From Kribbella sp. ALI-6-A (GTDB lineage Bacteria; Actinomycetota; Actinomycetes; Propionibacteriales; Kribbellaceae): a DNA stretch of 64,000 nucleotides. The translations under genes were made by a program, and so were the position numbers. Each line of letters opens with the position of its first letter. Within the stretch, counting starts at the first letter, position 1. Location of the stretch: NCBI RefSeq assembly GCF_001984195.1, contig NZ_MTQN01000012.1, forward strand, positions 2,108,001-2,172,000, given 5' to 3'. Shown one piece after another: positions 51,684 to 61,191 of the stretch. The notes beneath the pieces were generated by a model, which saw only the letters and a list, made by a program, of their open reading frames with translations, did not search any database and was not told the origin of the DNA.

Positions 51684-52517
51684 ATGGCCGAGAACCACAC
51701 GACTTCGACCGACATGCCGGTGCCCTACAGCACCGGCGACTCGAAGATCAGCGAGACCACGATCGCGGAGATGCGCGAGCTGGCCGCCCGGTACCCGGTC
51801 GGCCGCTCCGCGCTGCTGCCGATGCTGCACCTGGTGCAGTCGGTCGAGGGCCGGGTCACCCCGGAGGGCATCGAGGCCTGTGCCGACGTGCTCGGACTGA
51901 CCGGCGCCGAGGTCTCCGCGGTCGCCACCTTCTACACGATGTACAAGCGCCGTCCGGTCGGCGACTACCACGTCGGCGTGTGCACCAACACGCTGTGCGC
52001 GGTGATGGGCGGCGACCTGATCTTCGAGCGGCTCAAGCAGCACCTCGAGGTCGGCAACGACGAGACCACCGAGGACGGCAAGATCACCCTCGAGCACATC
52101 GAGTGCAACGCCGCCTGCGACTACGCGCCGGTGATGATGGTGAACTGGGAGTTCTTCGACGACATGACGCCGGAGACCGCCACCCAGCTGGTCGACGACC
52201 TGCGCGACGGCACCGAGGTGAAGTCGCCGCGCGGCGCCACCATCTGCACCTGGAAGGAAGCCGAGCGCGTCCTGGCCGGCTTCCCCGACGGCCGGGCCGA
52301 CGAGGGCCCGACCGGTGGCAAGGCGACGCTGGCCGGTCTGCGGCTGGCCCGCGAGCGCAACTGGACCGCACCGTCCGGCCAGCACGGCGGTGGCGGTGCG
52401 GCGGCCGAGCAGACCGTCTCGCCGGAAGCGGCGTCCGGTCCGCGGCCGGAGGACCAGCCCGGCAAGGAGTCCGGCACGGGCTCCCCGGCGATCCCCGACT
52501 CCCGGAAGGAGGACTGA
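51684..52517 (+). CDS. nuoE: NADH-quinone oxidoreductase subunit E
   Basis: A 277-residue thioredoxin-fold subunit holding the [2Fe-2S] cluster N1a with Cys100, Cys105, Cys141 and Cys145 (GVCTNTLCAVMGG and IECNAACDYAP). Beyond about residue 225 there is a Gly/Ala/Pro/Ser tail of about 50 residues that is not part of the fold, as seen in other actinobacteria. It begins at the base after the nuoD stop. Confidence 0.95.
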   Translation: MAENHTTSTDMPVPYSTGDSKISETTIAEMRELAARYPVGRSALLPMLHLVQSVEGRVTPEGIEACADVLGLTGAEVSAVATFYTMYKRRPVGDYHVGVCTNTLCAVMGGDLIFERLKQHLEVGNDETTEDGKITLEHIECNAACDYAPVMMVNWEFFDDMTPETATQLVDDLRDGTEVKSPRGATICTWKEAERVLAGFPDGRADEGPTGGKATLAGLRLARERNWTAPSGQHGGGGAAAEQTVSPEAASGPRPEDQPGKESGTGSPAIPDSRKED

Positions 52518-52519
52518 CC

Positions 52520-53821
52520 ATGCTGACCCCGGTACTGTCCGACAACTGGGACCAGATCCGCTCCTGGCAGCTGGCGTCGTACCAGCGCTCCGGCGGGTAC
52601 GACGCGCTGCAGGCCGCGCTGCGCATGCAGCCGGCCGACGTGATCACCGCCGTCAAGGACTCCGGTCTGCGCGGCCGTGGTGGCGCGGGCTTCCCGACCG
52701 GTATGAAGTGGTCGTTCATCCCGCAGGACAACCCGAAGCCGAAGTACCTGGTGGTGAACGCCGACGAGTCCGAGCCGGGCACCTGCAAGGACATCCCGCT
52801 GATGATGGCCTCGCCGCACACGCTGGTCGAGGGCGTCATCATCTCGTCGTACGCGATCCGCGCCTCGACCGCGTTCATCTACGTACGTGGTGAGGTCCTG
52901 CACGTGATCCGCCGGCTGCAGCAGGCCGTCGAGGAAGCCAAGGCGGCCGGATTCATCGGCACCAACATCCTCGGCAGCGGCTACGACCTGGACGTCGTCG
53001 TGCATGCCGGCGCCGGCGCCTACATCTGTGGCGAGGAGACGGCGCTGCTGGACTCGCTGGAAGGTCGTCGCGGTCAACCCCGGCTGCGTCCTCCCTTCCC
53101 GGCCGTGGCCGGTCTGTACGGCTGCCCCACAGTGATCAACAACGTCGAGTCGATCGCCTCTGTTCCCGCGATCATCAAGAACGGGCCGGACTGGTTCGGC
53201 TCGATGGGCACCGAGAAGTCCAAGGGCATGACGCTGTACTCGCTGTCCGGGCACGTCACCCGCCCGGGCCAGTACGAGGCGCCGCTCGGCATCACGCTGC
53301 GCCAGCTGATCGACCTGGCCGGCGGCATCCGCGAGGGCCACGAGCTGAAGTTCTGGACGCCGGGCGGTTCGTCCACGCCGCTGCTGACCGCCGAGCACCT
53401 CGACGTCCCGCTGGACTACGAGGGTGTCGGCTCGGTCGGCTCGATGCTGGGCACGAAGGCGCTGCAGATCTTCGACGAAACCGTCTGCGTGGTCCGCTCG
53501 GTGCTGCGCTGGACCGAGTTCTACAAGCACGAGTCCTGCGGCAAGTGCACGCCGTGCCGTGAGGGCACCTGGTGGCTGGTCCAGATCCTGGAGCGGCTGG
53601 AGAAGGGGCAGGGCACCGAGGCCGACCTCGACACCCTGCTCGACCTGAGCGAGAACATCATGGGCCGCTCGTTCTGCGCCCTGGGCGACGGTGCGACCGC
53701 GCCGATCACCAGCTCGATCCAGCACTTCAAGGACGAGTACCTCGCGCACTTCACCCACGGCGGCTGCCCGTTCGACCCGATGGCGTCCACCGTCTTCGCG
53801 ACCGCTGGAGCAAGCGCATGA
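52520..53821 (+). CDS. nuoF: NADH-quinone oxidoreductase subunit F
   Basis: A 433-residue subunit with the NADH and FMN sites and cluster N3. GLRGRGGAGFPTGMKW near 48-63 and GAGAYICGEETALLDSLEGR near 165-184 bind NADH/FMN; the [4Fe-4S] ligands are in SCGKCTPCREGTWW near 337 and FCALGDGATAP. AAGGAGG precedes the ATG. It overlaps nuoG by 4 bp. Confidence 0.96.
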   Translation: MLTPVLSDNWDQIRSWQLASYQRSGGYDALQAALRMQPADVITAVKDSGLRGRGGAGFPTGMKWSFIPQDNPKPKYLVVNADESEPGTCKDIPLMMASPHTLVEGVIISSYAIRASTAFIYVRGEVLHVIRRLQQAVEEAKAAGFIGTNILGSGYDLDVVVHAGAGAYICGEETALLDSLEGRRGQPRLRPPFPAVAGLYGCPTVINNVESIASVPAIIKNGPDWFGSMGTEKSKGMTLYSLSGHVTRPGQYEAPLGITLRQLIDLAGGIREGHELKFWTPGGSSTPLLTAEHLDVPLDYEGVGSVGSMLGTKALQIFDETVCVVRSVLRWTEFYKHESCGKCTPCREGTWWLVQILERLEKGQGTEADLDTLLDLSENIMGRSFCALGDGATAPITSSIQHFKDEYLAHFTHGGCPFDPMASTVFATAGASA

Positions 53822-56247
53822 CCATCCAAGCCAACCCCCCTTCGGGGACCGAGGTCGAGAAGGTCGACCTGGTCACCGTGACCATCGACGACATCGAGGT
53901 CAAGGTCCCGAAGAACACCCTGGCGATCCGGGCGGCGGAGCAGATCGGGATCCAGATCCCGCGGTTCTGCGACCACCCGCTGCTGGACCCGGTCGGCGCC
54001 TGCCGGCAGTGCCTGGTCGAGGTGCCCGACGCCGGCAACGGCCGCGGGATGCCCAAGCCGCAGGCCTCCTGCACGCTGACCGTCGCCGACGGCATGGTGA
54101 TCCGCACCCAGGTGACCTCCCCGGTGGCCGACAAGGCGCAGCACGGGAACATGGAGTTCCTGCTGATCAACCACCCGCTGGACTGCCCGGTCTGCGACAA
54201 GGGTGGCGAGTGCCCGCTGCAGAACCAGGCGATGACCAACGGCGCCGGCGAGTCCCGGTTCCACGAGATCAAGCGGACCTTCCCCAAGCCGATCAACATC
54301 TCCGCCGAGGTGCTGCTGGACCGCGAGCGTTGCGTGCTCTGCGCCCGCTGCACCCGGTTCTCCGAGCAGATCGCCGGTGACCCGTTCATCGCGCTGGTCG
54401 AGCGGGGTGCGCTGCAGCAGGTCGGCATCTACGAGAAGGAGCCGTTCGAGAGCTACTTCTCCGGCAACACGATCCAGATCTGCCCGGTCGGCGCGCTGAC
54501 CAGCGCGGCGTACCGGTTCCGGTCGCGGCCGTTCGACCTGGTGTCGGTGCCGTCGGTGGCCGAGCACGACTCCTCCGGTGCGGCGATCCGGGTCGACTAC
54601 CGGCGCGGCAAGGTGATGCGCCGGCTGGCCGGCGACGACCCGGCGGTCAACGAGGAGTGGATCTCCGACCGCGACCGGTTCGCGTTCAACTACGCGAGCA
54701 CCGGTGACCGGCTGACCCACCCGATGATCCGCGAAGACGGCGAGCTGCGGCCGGCGTCCTGGCCGGAGGCGCTGACCTTCGCGGCGCAGAAGCTGACCGC
54801 CGCGCGCGGCAACGCCGCCGTACTGACCGGTGGGCGGCTGACGCTGGAGGACGCCTACGCGTACTCCAAGTTCGCGCGGGTCGCCCTGGGCACCAACGAC
54901 ATCGACTTCCGGGCCCGCCCGCACTCGCCGGAGGAGGCCGACTTCCTGGCCGCCGCGGTGGCCGGCACCGGCCTGGGGACGACGTTCGCCGACCTGGAGC
55001 GGGCCGGTTCGGTCCTGCTGGCCGGGTTCGAGCCCGAGGAGGAGGCGCCGACGGTGTTCCTCCGCCTCCGCAAGGCGGTCCGCAACCGCGGCACGAAGGT
55101 GTTCACGGTCGCGGCGCTCGCGTCGCGCGGCGTACAGAAGCTGTCCGGTGTCGTGATCTCGACCACCCCGGGCACCGAGGCCGCCGTACTGGCCGACCTG
55201 GGCAACCAGGGCGAGACCGGCGCGGCTGCCAAGGCCGCCCTCGGTCCTGACTCGGTGATCATCGTCGGCGAGCGGCTCGCGACCGTGCCTGGTGCACTCT
55301 CCGCGGCGCTGCGGCTGGCGCTCGACACCGGTGCCCAGCTGGCCTGGATCCCGCGTCGCGCGGGTGACCGGGGCGCGCTCGAGGCCGGCTGCCTTCCGGG
55401 TCTGCTGCCGGGTGGCCGCCTGGTCTCCGACGCCACGGCCCGGGTCGACCTGCAGGCCGCGTGGGGCGTCGACAGCCTGCCGGCCACGACCGGCCGGGAC
55501 ACCAGCGAGATCATCGCCGCGGCCGGTTCGCTGCAGGCGCTGGTCGTCGCGGGGGTCGAGGTCGACGACCTGCCGGACCCGGCGGCCGCCCTGGCCGCGT
55601 TGCAGGCCGCGCCGTTCGTGGTCAGCTTCGAGGTCCGCAGCTCCCAGGTGACCGAGCACGCCGACGTGGTCTTCCCCGTCGTACCGCCGGCCGAGAAGGA
55701 CGGCACCTTCGTGAACTGGGAGGGCCGTGAGCGGCCGTTCCCGGTCGTGCTCAAGGTGCCGACCGCGATGCCGGACGTCCGCGCCCTGGCCGCCCTGGCT
55801 CAGGAGATGGACCGTTCGCTCGGGTTCAGCACCCCGGCCGGAGCCAAGCGCGAGTACGACGAGCTCGGCCGCTGGGACGGCGACCGCGCGCAGGAGCCGA
55901 CGTACCAGGCCGGTCCGTCGCTCGGTGCGTTCGACTCGACCCGGCTGGCGACCTGGCGGATGCTGATCGACGACAGCCGCAGCAACGACGGTGAGCCGCA
56001 CCTGGTCGCGACCGCGCGCAAGCCGGTCGCCCGGCTGTCGCTGACCACCGCGCACCGCGTCGGCGTGGCCGACGGCGACGAGCTCGTGGTCAGCACCGAC
56101 GCCGGCTCGATCCGGCTGCCGGTGGCGATCACCCCGATGACCGACAACGTGGTCTGGCTGCCGACGAACTCGGCCGACTCGCACGTCCGCCGGGCGCTGC
56201 ACGCCGACCACGGCTCGATCGTGACCATCGCCGGAGGGAACGCATGA
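53818..56247 (+). CDS. nuoG: NADH-quinone oxidoreductase subunit G, lacking cluster N7 ligands
   Basis: An 809-residue subunit carrying several iron-sulfur clusters. N1b ligands are Cys51, Cys62, Cys65 and Cys85; N5 uses His119, Cys123, Cys126 and Cys132; N4 uses Cys172, Cys175, Cys178 and Cys222. The C-terminal part is the molybdopterin-oxidoreductase-like fold without active cofactor. At the position of the fourth, off-pathway cluster N7 (CxxCxxxC-x27-C) this protein has Ala248, Asp251, Ala255 and Ser283, with exact spacing in VAEHDSSGAA and WISDRDRF. So N7 is predicted absent. The rest of the surrounding segment (DYRRGKVMRRLAGDDPAVNE) is conserved, so this is not an alignment gap. Confidence 0.95.
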   Translation: MTIQANPPSGTEVEKVDLVTVTIDDIEVKVPKNTLAIRAAEQIGIQIPRFCDHPLLDPVGACRQCLVEVPDAGNGRGMPKPQASCTLTVADGMVIRTQVTSPVADKAQHGNMEFLLINHPLDCPVCDKGGECPLQNQAMTNGAGESRFHEIKRTFPKPINISAEVLLDRERCVLCARCTRFSEQIAGDPFIALVERGALQQVGIYEKEPFESYFSGNTIQICPVGALTSAAYRFRSRPFDLVSVPSVAEHDSSGAAIRVDYRRGKVMRRLAGDDPAVNEEWISDRDRFAFNYASTGDRLTHPMIREDGELRPASWPEALTFAAQKLTAARGNAAVLTGGRLTLEDAYAYSKFARVALGTNDIDFRARPHSPEEADFLAAAVAGTGLGTTFADLERAGSVLLAGFEPEEEAPTVFLRLRKAVRNRGTKVFTVAALASRGVQKLSGVVISTTPGTEAAVLADLGNQGETGAAAKAALGPDSVIIVGERLATVPGALSAALRLALDTGAQLAWIPRRAGDRGALEAGCLPGLLPGGRLVSDATARVDLQAAWGVDSLPATTGRDTSEIIAAAGSLQALVVAGVEVDDLPDPAAALAALQAAPFVVSFEVRSSQVTEHADVVFPVVPPAEKDGTFVNWEGRERPFPVVLKVPTAMPDVRALAALAQEMDRSLGFSTPAGAKREYDELGRWDGDRAQEPTYQAGPSLGAFDSTRLATWRMLIDDSRSNDGEPHLVATARKPVARLSLTTAHRVGVADGDELVVSTDAGSIRLPVAITPMTDNVVWLPTNSADSHVRRALHADHGSIVTIAGGNA

Positions 56248-57581
56248 CGCACATCCCGCTCGTGGCCATGGCCGACACCCCGGACGCGGGCTTCGGCAAC
56301 GACCCCTGGTGGGTCGTCGGCATCAAGGTGCTGCTGGTCTTCGTCTTCCTGGTCGTGCTCACCCTGTTCAACATCTGGTGGGAACGCCGGGTGGTGGCCC
56401 GGATGCAGCACCGGGTCGGCCCGAACGTGCACGGCCCGTTCGGTCTGCTCCAGTCGCTGGCCGACGGCATGAAGCTGATGTTCAAGGAAGACCTGATGCC
56501 CAAGGGCGTGGACAAGTTCGTCTACGTCGCGGCACCGGTGATCGTGTCGATCCCGGCCTTCCTGACCTTTGCGGTGATCCCGTTCGGGCCGACGGTGAAG
56601 GTTCCGTTCACCGACACCTACACCCGGCTGCAGATCACCGACCTGCCGGTCTCGGTGCTGTACGTGATGGCGGTCGCCTCGATCGGCATCTACGGCATCG
56701 TGCTCGGCGGCTGGTCGTCGAACTCGACGTACTCGCTGCTCGGTGGTCTGCGCTCCAGCGCCCAGATGATCTCCTACGAGGTCGCGATGGGCCTGGCGCT
56801 GGTCACGGTGTTCCTGTTCGCGGGCTCGATGTCCACCTCGGAGATCGTCGCCGCGCAGAGCTCGCAGCAGTCGATCAGCCTGTTCGGCGCCGACATCCCG
56901 ATCCCGGGCTGGTACGCGTTCCTGCTGTTCCCGTCGTTCGTGATCTACGTGATCTCGATGGTCGGCGAGACCAACCGGGCGCCGTTCGACCTGCCGGAGG
57001 CCGAGGGCGAGCTGGTGGCCGGCTTCCTGACCGAGTACTCGTCGATGAAGTACGCGATGTTCTTCCTGGCCGAGTACATCAACATGGCGACCGTGTCCGC
57101 GCTGGCGACCACGCTGTTCCTGGGCGGTTATCGAGCACCGTGGCCGATCTCGATCTGGGACGGCGCGAACTCGGGCTACTGGCCGGTGCTGTGGTTCGTC
57201 GGCAAGATGATGTGCTTCATCTTCTTCTACATCTGGCTGCGCGGAACGCTGCCGCGACTGCGCTACGACCAGTTCATGAAGCTGGGCTGGAAGATCCTGA
57301 TCCCGGTCTCGCTGGGCTGGATCGTGCTGGTCGCGACGGTCCGCGCGGTGGGCCGCGAGGTCGAGTTCCAGCGCAACTACCTGCTGCTGGCGGCCGGTGT
57401 GGTCGCGCTGATCGCGGTGATCACGATGTTCCTGCCGCAGAAGAAGACCGAACCCGAACCCGAGACCGACTCCGGCGAGTTCGACGCCTTCGCCGGCGGG
57501 TTCCCCGTGCCACCCCCGCTCGTCAACACTCCGAGCCGCAGCGAGACGGACATTCGAAGCAAGGAAGGCAGCCGTGGCTAG
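56244..57581 (+). CDS. nuoH: NADH-quinone oxidoreductase subunit H
   Basis: A 445-residue membrane subunit with eight or nine TM helices, at the junction of the two arms. ERRVVARMQHRVGPNVHGPF near 47-66 and ETNRAPFDLPEAEGELVAGF near 240-259 are the universally conserved loops that face quinone. A C-terminal hydrophilic extension of about 40 residues follows the last helix. It overlaps nuoG by 4 bp and nuoI by 8 bp. Confidence 0.96.
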   Translation: MTHIPLVAMADTPDAGFGNDPWWVVGIKVLLVFVFLVVLTLFNIWWERRVVARMQHRVGPNVHGPFGLLQSLADGMKLMFKEDLMPKGVDKFVYVAAPVIVSIPAFLTFAVIPFGPTVKVPFTDTYTRLQITDLPVSVLYVMAVASIGIYGIVLGGWSSNSTYSLLGGLRSSAQMISYEVAMGLALVTVFLFAGSMSTSEIVAAQSSQQSISLFGADIPIPGWYAFLLFPSFVIYVISMVGETNRAPFDLPEAEGELVAGFLTEYSSMKYAMFFLAEYINMATVSALATTLFLGGYRAPWPISIWDGANSGYWPVLWFVGKMMCFIFFYIWLRGTLPRLRYDQFMKLGWKILIPVSLGWIVLVATVRAVGREVEFQRNYLLLAAGVVALIAVITMFLPQKKTEPEPETDSGEFDAFAGGFPVPPPLVNTPSRSETDIRSKEGSRG

Positions 57582-58170
57582 CGTCAAAGAATCCCTCTGG
57601 GATCCGGTAGCGGGTTTCGGGGTCACCTTCCGGACGATGTTCCGCAAGGTGTTCACCGAGGAGTACCCGTTCGAGAAGAAGCCGACCGCACCGCGCTTCC
57701 ACGGCCGGCACCAGCTGAACCGGTGGCCGGACGGGCTGGAGAAGTGCATCGGGTGCGAGCTGTGCGCGTGGGCGTGTCCCGCCGACGCGATCTACGTCGA
57801 GGGCGCCGACAACGTCGACGACTCGGCGGACGGCTCGGCCCGCTTCTCGCCGGGTGAGCGGTACGGCCGCGTCTACCAGATCAACTACCTGCGCTGCATC
57901 CTGTGCGGGCTGTGCATCGAGGCGTGCCCGACCCGGGCGCTGACGATGACCAACGAGTACGAGCTGGCCGACCGCAGCCGCGAGTCCCTCATCTACGAGA
58001 AGAAGGACCTGCTCGCGCCGCTCCTGCCGGGTATGGAGGAGCCGCCGCACGAGATGCAGCTGGGTCGCTCGCAGACCGACTACTACCTGGGCCTGACCGG
58101 CTCCGCGGTGGTCCCGGAGAGCGCCTCGGTGCACCCGGACAGCTCGCTGCAGGGTGGTGGCGACCGGTGA
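57574..58170 (+). CDS. nuoI: NADH-quinone oxidoreductase subunit I
   Basis: A 198-residue ferredoxin-like subunit with clusters N6a and N6b, ligated by CIGCELCAWACPADA near 50-64 and CILCGLCIEACPTRA near 109-123. It passes electrons from NuoG to NuoB. The GTG start overlaps nuoH by 8 bp, with GAAGGCAG upstream inside nuoH. The tail after about 150 is variable. Confidence 0.96.
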   Translation: MASVKESLWDPVAGFGVTFRTMFRKVFTEEYPFEKKPTAPRFHGRHQLNRWPDGLEKCIGCELCAWACPADAIYVEGADNVDDSADGSARFSPGERYGRVYQINYLRCILCGLCIEACPTRALTMTNEYELADRSRESLIYEKKDLLAPLLPGMEEPPHEMQLGRSQTDYYLGLTGSAVVPESASVHPDSSLQGGGDR

Positions 58171-59012
58171 TCGGACTCGTCACCGGCGGCCAGGTCGCGT
58201 TCTGGATGCTGGCGCCGGTCATGGTGCTGGCCGCGATCGCGATGATCCTGGTCCGCAAGGCGGTGCACTCGGCGTTGCTGCTGGCAACGGTCATGGTCTG
58301 CCTGGCCGTGCAGTACGCGGCCCAGGACGCGCCGTTCCTGTTCGCGGTGCAGATCATCGTCTACACCGGCGCCATCCTGATGCTGTTCCTGTTCGTGCTG
58401 ATGCTGGTCGGCGTCGACGCGTCGGACTCCCTGGTGGAGACGATCCGCGGTCAGCGCCTGCTGGCCGGGCTGGCCTTCCTCGGCTTCGGCGTACTGCTGG
58501 TCTTCGCGGTCGGCAACGCCGTGTACGGCGACCCGATCGGCCTGGCCCAGGCGCAGCCGGACGGCAACCCGCAGGGCATCGCCCAGCTGCTGTTCGGCAA
58601 GTACGTGTTCGCCTTCGAGGTGACCTCGGCGCTGCTGATCACCGCGGCGATGGGCGCGATGATGCTGGCCCACCGCGAGCGGCTGACCCGCAAGAAGACC
58701 CAGCGCGACCTGGCCGAGGAGCGGATCCGCAAGTACGCCGACAGCGGCGTGCACCCCGGCCCGCTGCCGACGCCCGGCGTCCTGGCCCGGCACAACGCGG
58801 TCGACACCCCGGCGCTGCTGCCGGACGGGTCGATCGCACCGACCTCGGTTTCGCGGGTGCTGCAGGCCCGTGGCACCGTGTTCCCCGAATCCGAGGAGCG
58901 CGACGAGGTCGAGACGGTCCGCCGGATCAGCGAGGGCGACGCCGGCGACACGGTCCCGTCGGAGCCGGAGAGCACCGACCTGAGCGGCTACGGCGAAGGA
59001 GACAAGCTGTGA
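58167..59012 (+). CDS. nuoJ: NADH-quinone oxidoreductase subunit J
   Basis: A 281-residue membrane subunit with five TM helices in the first about 170 residues; AVQIIVYTGAILMLFLFVLM near 58-77 contains the pi-bulge helix important in coupling. The last about 100 residues are hydrophilic (ERIRKYADSGVHPGPLPTPG), an extension found in actinobacteria. The GTG start overlaps the nuoI stop. Confidence 0.94.
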   Translation: MIGLVTGGQVAFWMLAPVMVLAAIAMILVRKAVHSALLLATVMVCLAVQYAAQDAPFLFAVQIIVYTGAILMLFLFVLMLVGVDASDSLVETIRGQRLLAGLAFLGFGVLLVFAVGNAVYGDPIGLAQAQPDGNPQGIAQLLFGKYVFAFEVTSALLITAAMGAMMLAHRERLTRKKTQRDLAEERIRKYADSGVHPGPLPTPGVLARHNAVDTPALLPDGSIAPTSVSRVLQARGTVFPESEERDEVETVRRISEGDAGDTVPSEPESTDLSGYGEGDKL

Positions 59013-59308
59013 GCACCGAGCCGTACATCATTCTTGCGGCGATCCTTTTCAGCATCGGTGCTCTGGGTGTTCTCGTACGCCGTAACGCCATCGTCGTCTT
59101 CATGTGCGTCGAGCTGATGCTGAACGCGTGCAACCTGGCGTTCGTCAGCTTCGCCCGCCAGCACGGCAATCTCGACGGCCAGATCGCTGCCTTCTTCGTG
59201 ATGGTGGTGGCGGCGGCCGAGGTCGTGATCGGCCTGGCGATCATCATGGCCATCTTCCGCACCCGTCGCTCGGCCTCGGTCGACGACGCCAACCTGCTCA
59301 AGTACTGA
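59009..59308 (+). CDS. nuoK: NADH-quinone oxidoreductase subunit K
   Basis: A 99-residue, three-TM subunit homologous to MrpC. VFMCVELMLNACNLAFVSFA near 30-49 holds the conserved membrane Glu, and AAAEVVIGLAIIMAIFR the second Glu of the proton path. GTG start follows GAAGGAGA and overlaps nuoJ. Confidence 0.96.
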   Translation: MSTEPYIILAAILFSIGALGVLVRRNAIVVFMCVELMLNACNLAFVSFARQHGNLDGQIAAFFVMVVAAAEVVIGLAIIMAIFRTRRSASVDDANLLKY

Positions 59309-59319
59309 GGTAATCACCG

Positions 59320-61191
59320 ATGAGTCATGAGCTCGCGTGGCTGCTGGTCGCGATCCCAGCGGTGTCGGCGGCGATCCTCCTGCTCGGTGGCAAGGCCACC
59401 AACGCCTGGGGACACCTGCTCGGCACCGCGGCGTCGCTGGCCTCCTTCGTCTGCGGTGCCATCCTGTTCGTCCAGATGCAGGGGCACGGCGCCGAGGAGC
59501 GGTCCGAGACGGTCAAGCTGTTCGAGTGGTTCTCGGTCGGCAGCGTGCACGTCGACGTCACCCTGCTGGTCGACCAACTGTCGATCCTGTTCGTGCTGCT
59601 GATCACCGGTGTCGGATCGCTGATCCACATCTACTCGATCGGCTACATGTCGCACGACCCGCGACGGCGCCGCTTCTTCGCCTACCTGAACCTGTTCATC
59701 GCGGCGATGCTGCTGCTGGTGCTGGCCGCGGACTACCTGCTGGTCTTCGTCGGCTGGGAAGGCGTCGGTCTGGCGTCGTACCTGCTGATCGGCTTCTGGC
59801 AGGACCGGCACTCGGCCGCCACCGCCGCCAAGAAGGCGTTCGTGGTGAACCGGGTCGGTGACATCGGCCTGTCGCTCGCGGTGATGAGCATGTGGGCGCT
59901 GTTCGGCTCGTCCGCCTTCGCCACGGTCAACGCCGGGGCCGAGGGGATGTCGTCGACCTGGGCCACGCTGGTCGGCCTGATGCTGCTGCTGGCGGCCTGC
60001 GGCAAGTCGGCCCAGGTGCCGCTGCAGTCCTGGCTGCTGGACGCGATGGAGGGCCCGACCCCGGTCTCGGCCCTGATCCACGCCGCGACCATGGTCACCG
60101 CCGGCGTCTACCTGGTGACCCGGTCGAGCGCGATCTACGAGCACACCGAGGTGGCCTCCACCGCGGTCGTGATCGTCGGTACGGTGACCGTCCTGGCCGG
60201 TGCGATCATCGGGTGCGCCAAGGACGACATCAAGAAGGCGCTGGCCGGTTCGACGATGAGCCAGATCGGCTACATGATGCTCGCGGCCGGCCTCGGCCCG
60301 GCGGGCTACGTGTTCGCGATCTTCCACCTGATCACGCACGGCTTCTTCAAGGCCAACATGTTCCTCGGCGCCGGCTCGGTGATGCACGGCATGAACGACG
60401 ACGTGAACATGCGCCACTACGGTGCGCTGCGTACGTCGATGAAGATCACCTTCGCCACCTTCGCGATGGGGTACCTGGCGATCATCGGGTTCCCGGGCTT
60501 CGCCGGCTTCTGGAGCAAGGACAAGATCATCGAGGCCGCGTTCGCGGACAACTTCGTGATCGGTCTGTGCGCCCTGCTGGCGGCCGGCATCACCGCGTTC
60601 TACATGACCCGGCTGATGATGATGACGTTCTTCGGCAAGAAGCGCTGGGCCGAGGACGTGCACCCGCACGAGTCGCCCTCGTCGATGACGATCCCGCTGA
60701 TCGTGCTGGCGGTGCTGTCGGTCTTCGGCGGCGCGCTGTACTTCCTCGGCGACTGGATCGTGCACTGGCTGGAGCCGGTGGTCGGTCACGAGGAGCACCA
60801 CCCGCCGGTCAGCGCGCTGGTGATGACGCTGATCACGGTCGCCGTGGTCGCCGTCGGTGCCGCGATCGGGTACCTGCGCTACCGCCAGGAGATCCCGCGC
60901 GAGGCGCCGGTCAAGGTCTCGCCGGTCACCACCTTCGCCCGCCGTGACCTGTACGGCGACGCGCTCAACGAGGCGGTCCTGATGCGTCCGGGCCAGTACC
61001 TCACCCGGACCCTGGTCTGGCTGGACAACCGGGGCGTCGACGGCTCGGTGAACGGCATGGCCGCCCTCTTCGGCGGTCTGTCCGGCCGGCTGCGCCGGTT
61101 CCAGACGGGCTTCGTCCGTTCGTACGCACTCAGCATGGTCTTCGGCGCCGCTCTCGTGGTCGTCGCCCTCCTCGCGGTGAGGTTGTCGTGA
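59320..61191 (+). CDS. nuoL: NADH-quinone oxidoreductase subunit L
   Basis: A 623-residue Mrp-antiporter-like subunit with about 16 TM helices and the long lateral helix at the C-terminus. Key motifs: FVGWEGVGLASYLLIGFW near 144-161 (TM5 Glu), SAQVPLQSWLLDAMEGPTPV near 230-249, SALIHAATMVTAGVYL with the conserved His, and ALAGSTMSQIGYMMLAAGLG near 308-327. It pumps protons at the far end of the membrane arm. It overlaps nuoM by 4 bp. Confidence 0.95.
   Translation: MSHELAWLLVAIPAVSAAILLLGGKATNAWGHLLGTAASLASFVCGAILFVQMQGHGAEERSETVKLFEWFSVGSVHVDVTLLVDQLSILFVLLITGVGSLIHIYSIGYMSHDPRRRRFFAYLNLFIAAMLLLVLAADYLLVFVGWEGVGLASYLLIGFWQDRHSAATAAKKAFVVNRVGDIGLSLAVMSMWALFGSSAFATVNAGAEGMSSTWATLVGLMLLLAACGKSAQVPLQSWLLDAMEGPTPVSALIHAATMVTAGVYLVTRSSAIYEHTEVASTAVVIVGTVTVLAGAIIGCAKDDIKKALAGSTMSQIGYMMLAAGLGPAGYVFAIFHLITHGFFKANMFLGAGSVMHGMNDDVNMRHYGALRTSMKITFATFAMGYLAIIGFPGFAGFWSKDKIIEAAFADNFVIGLCALLAAGITAFYMTRLMMMTFFGKKRWAEDVHPHESPSSMTIPLIVLAVLSVFGGALYFLGDWIVHWLEPVVGHEEHHPPVSALVMTLITVAVVAVGAAIGYLRYRQEIPREAPVKVSPVTTFARRDLYGDALNEAVLMRPGQYLTRTLVWLDNRGVDGSVNGMAALFGGLSGRLRRFQTGFVRSYALSMVFGAALVVVALLAVRLS

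Noticed and set aside
53521..56211. 896-codon open frame opposite nuoG
   Set aside because: No recognisable domain, biased composition, and it is fully antisense to a well-supported complex I gene.
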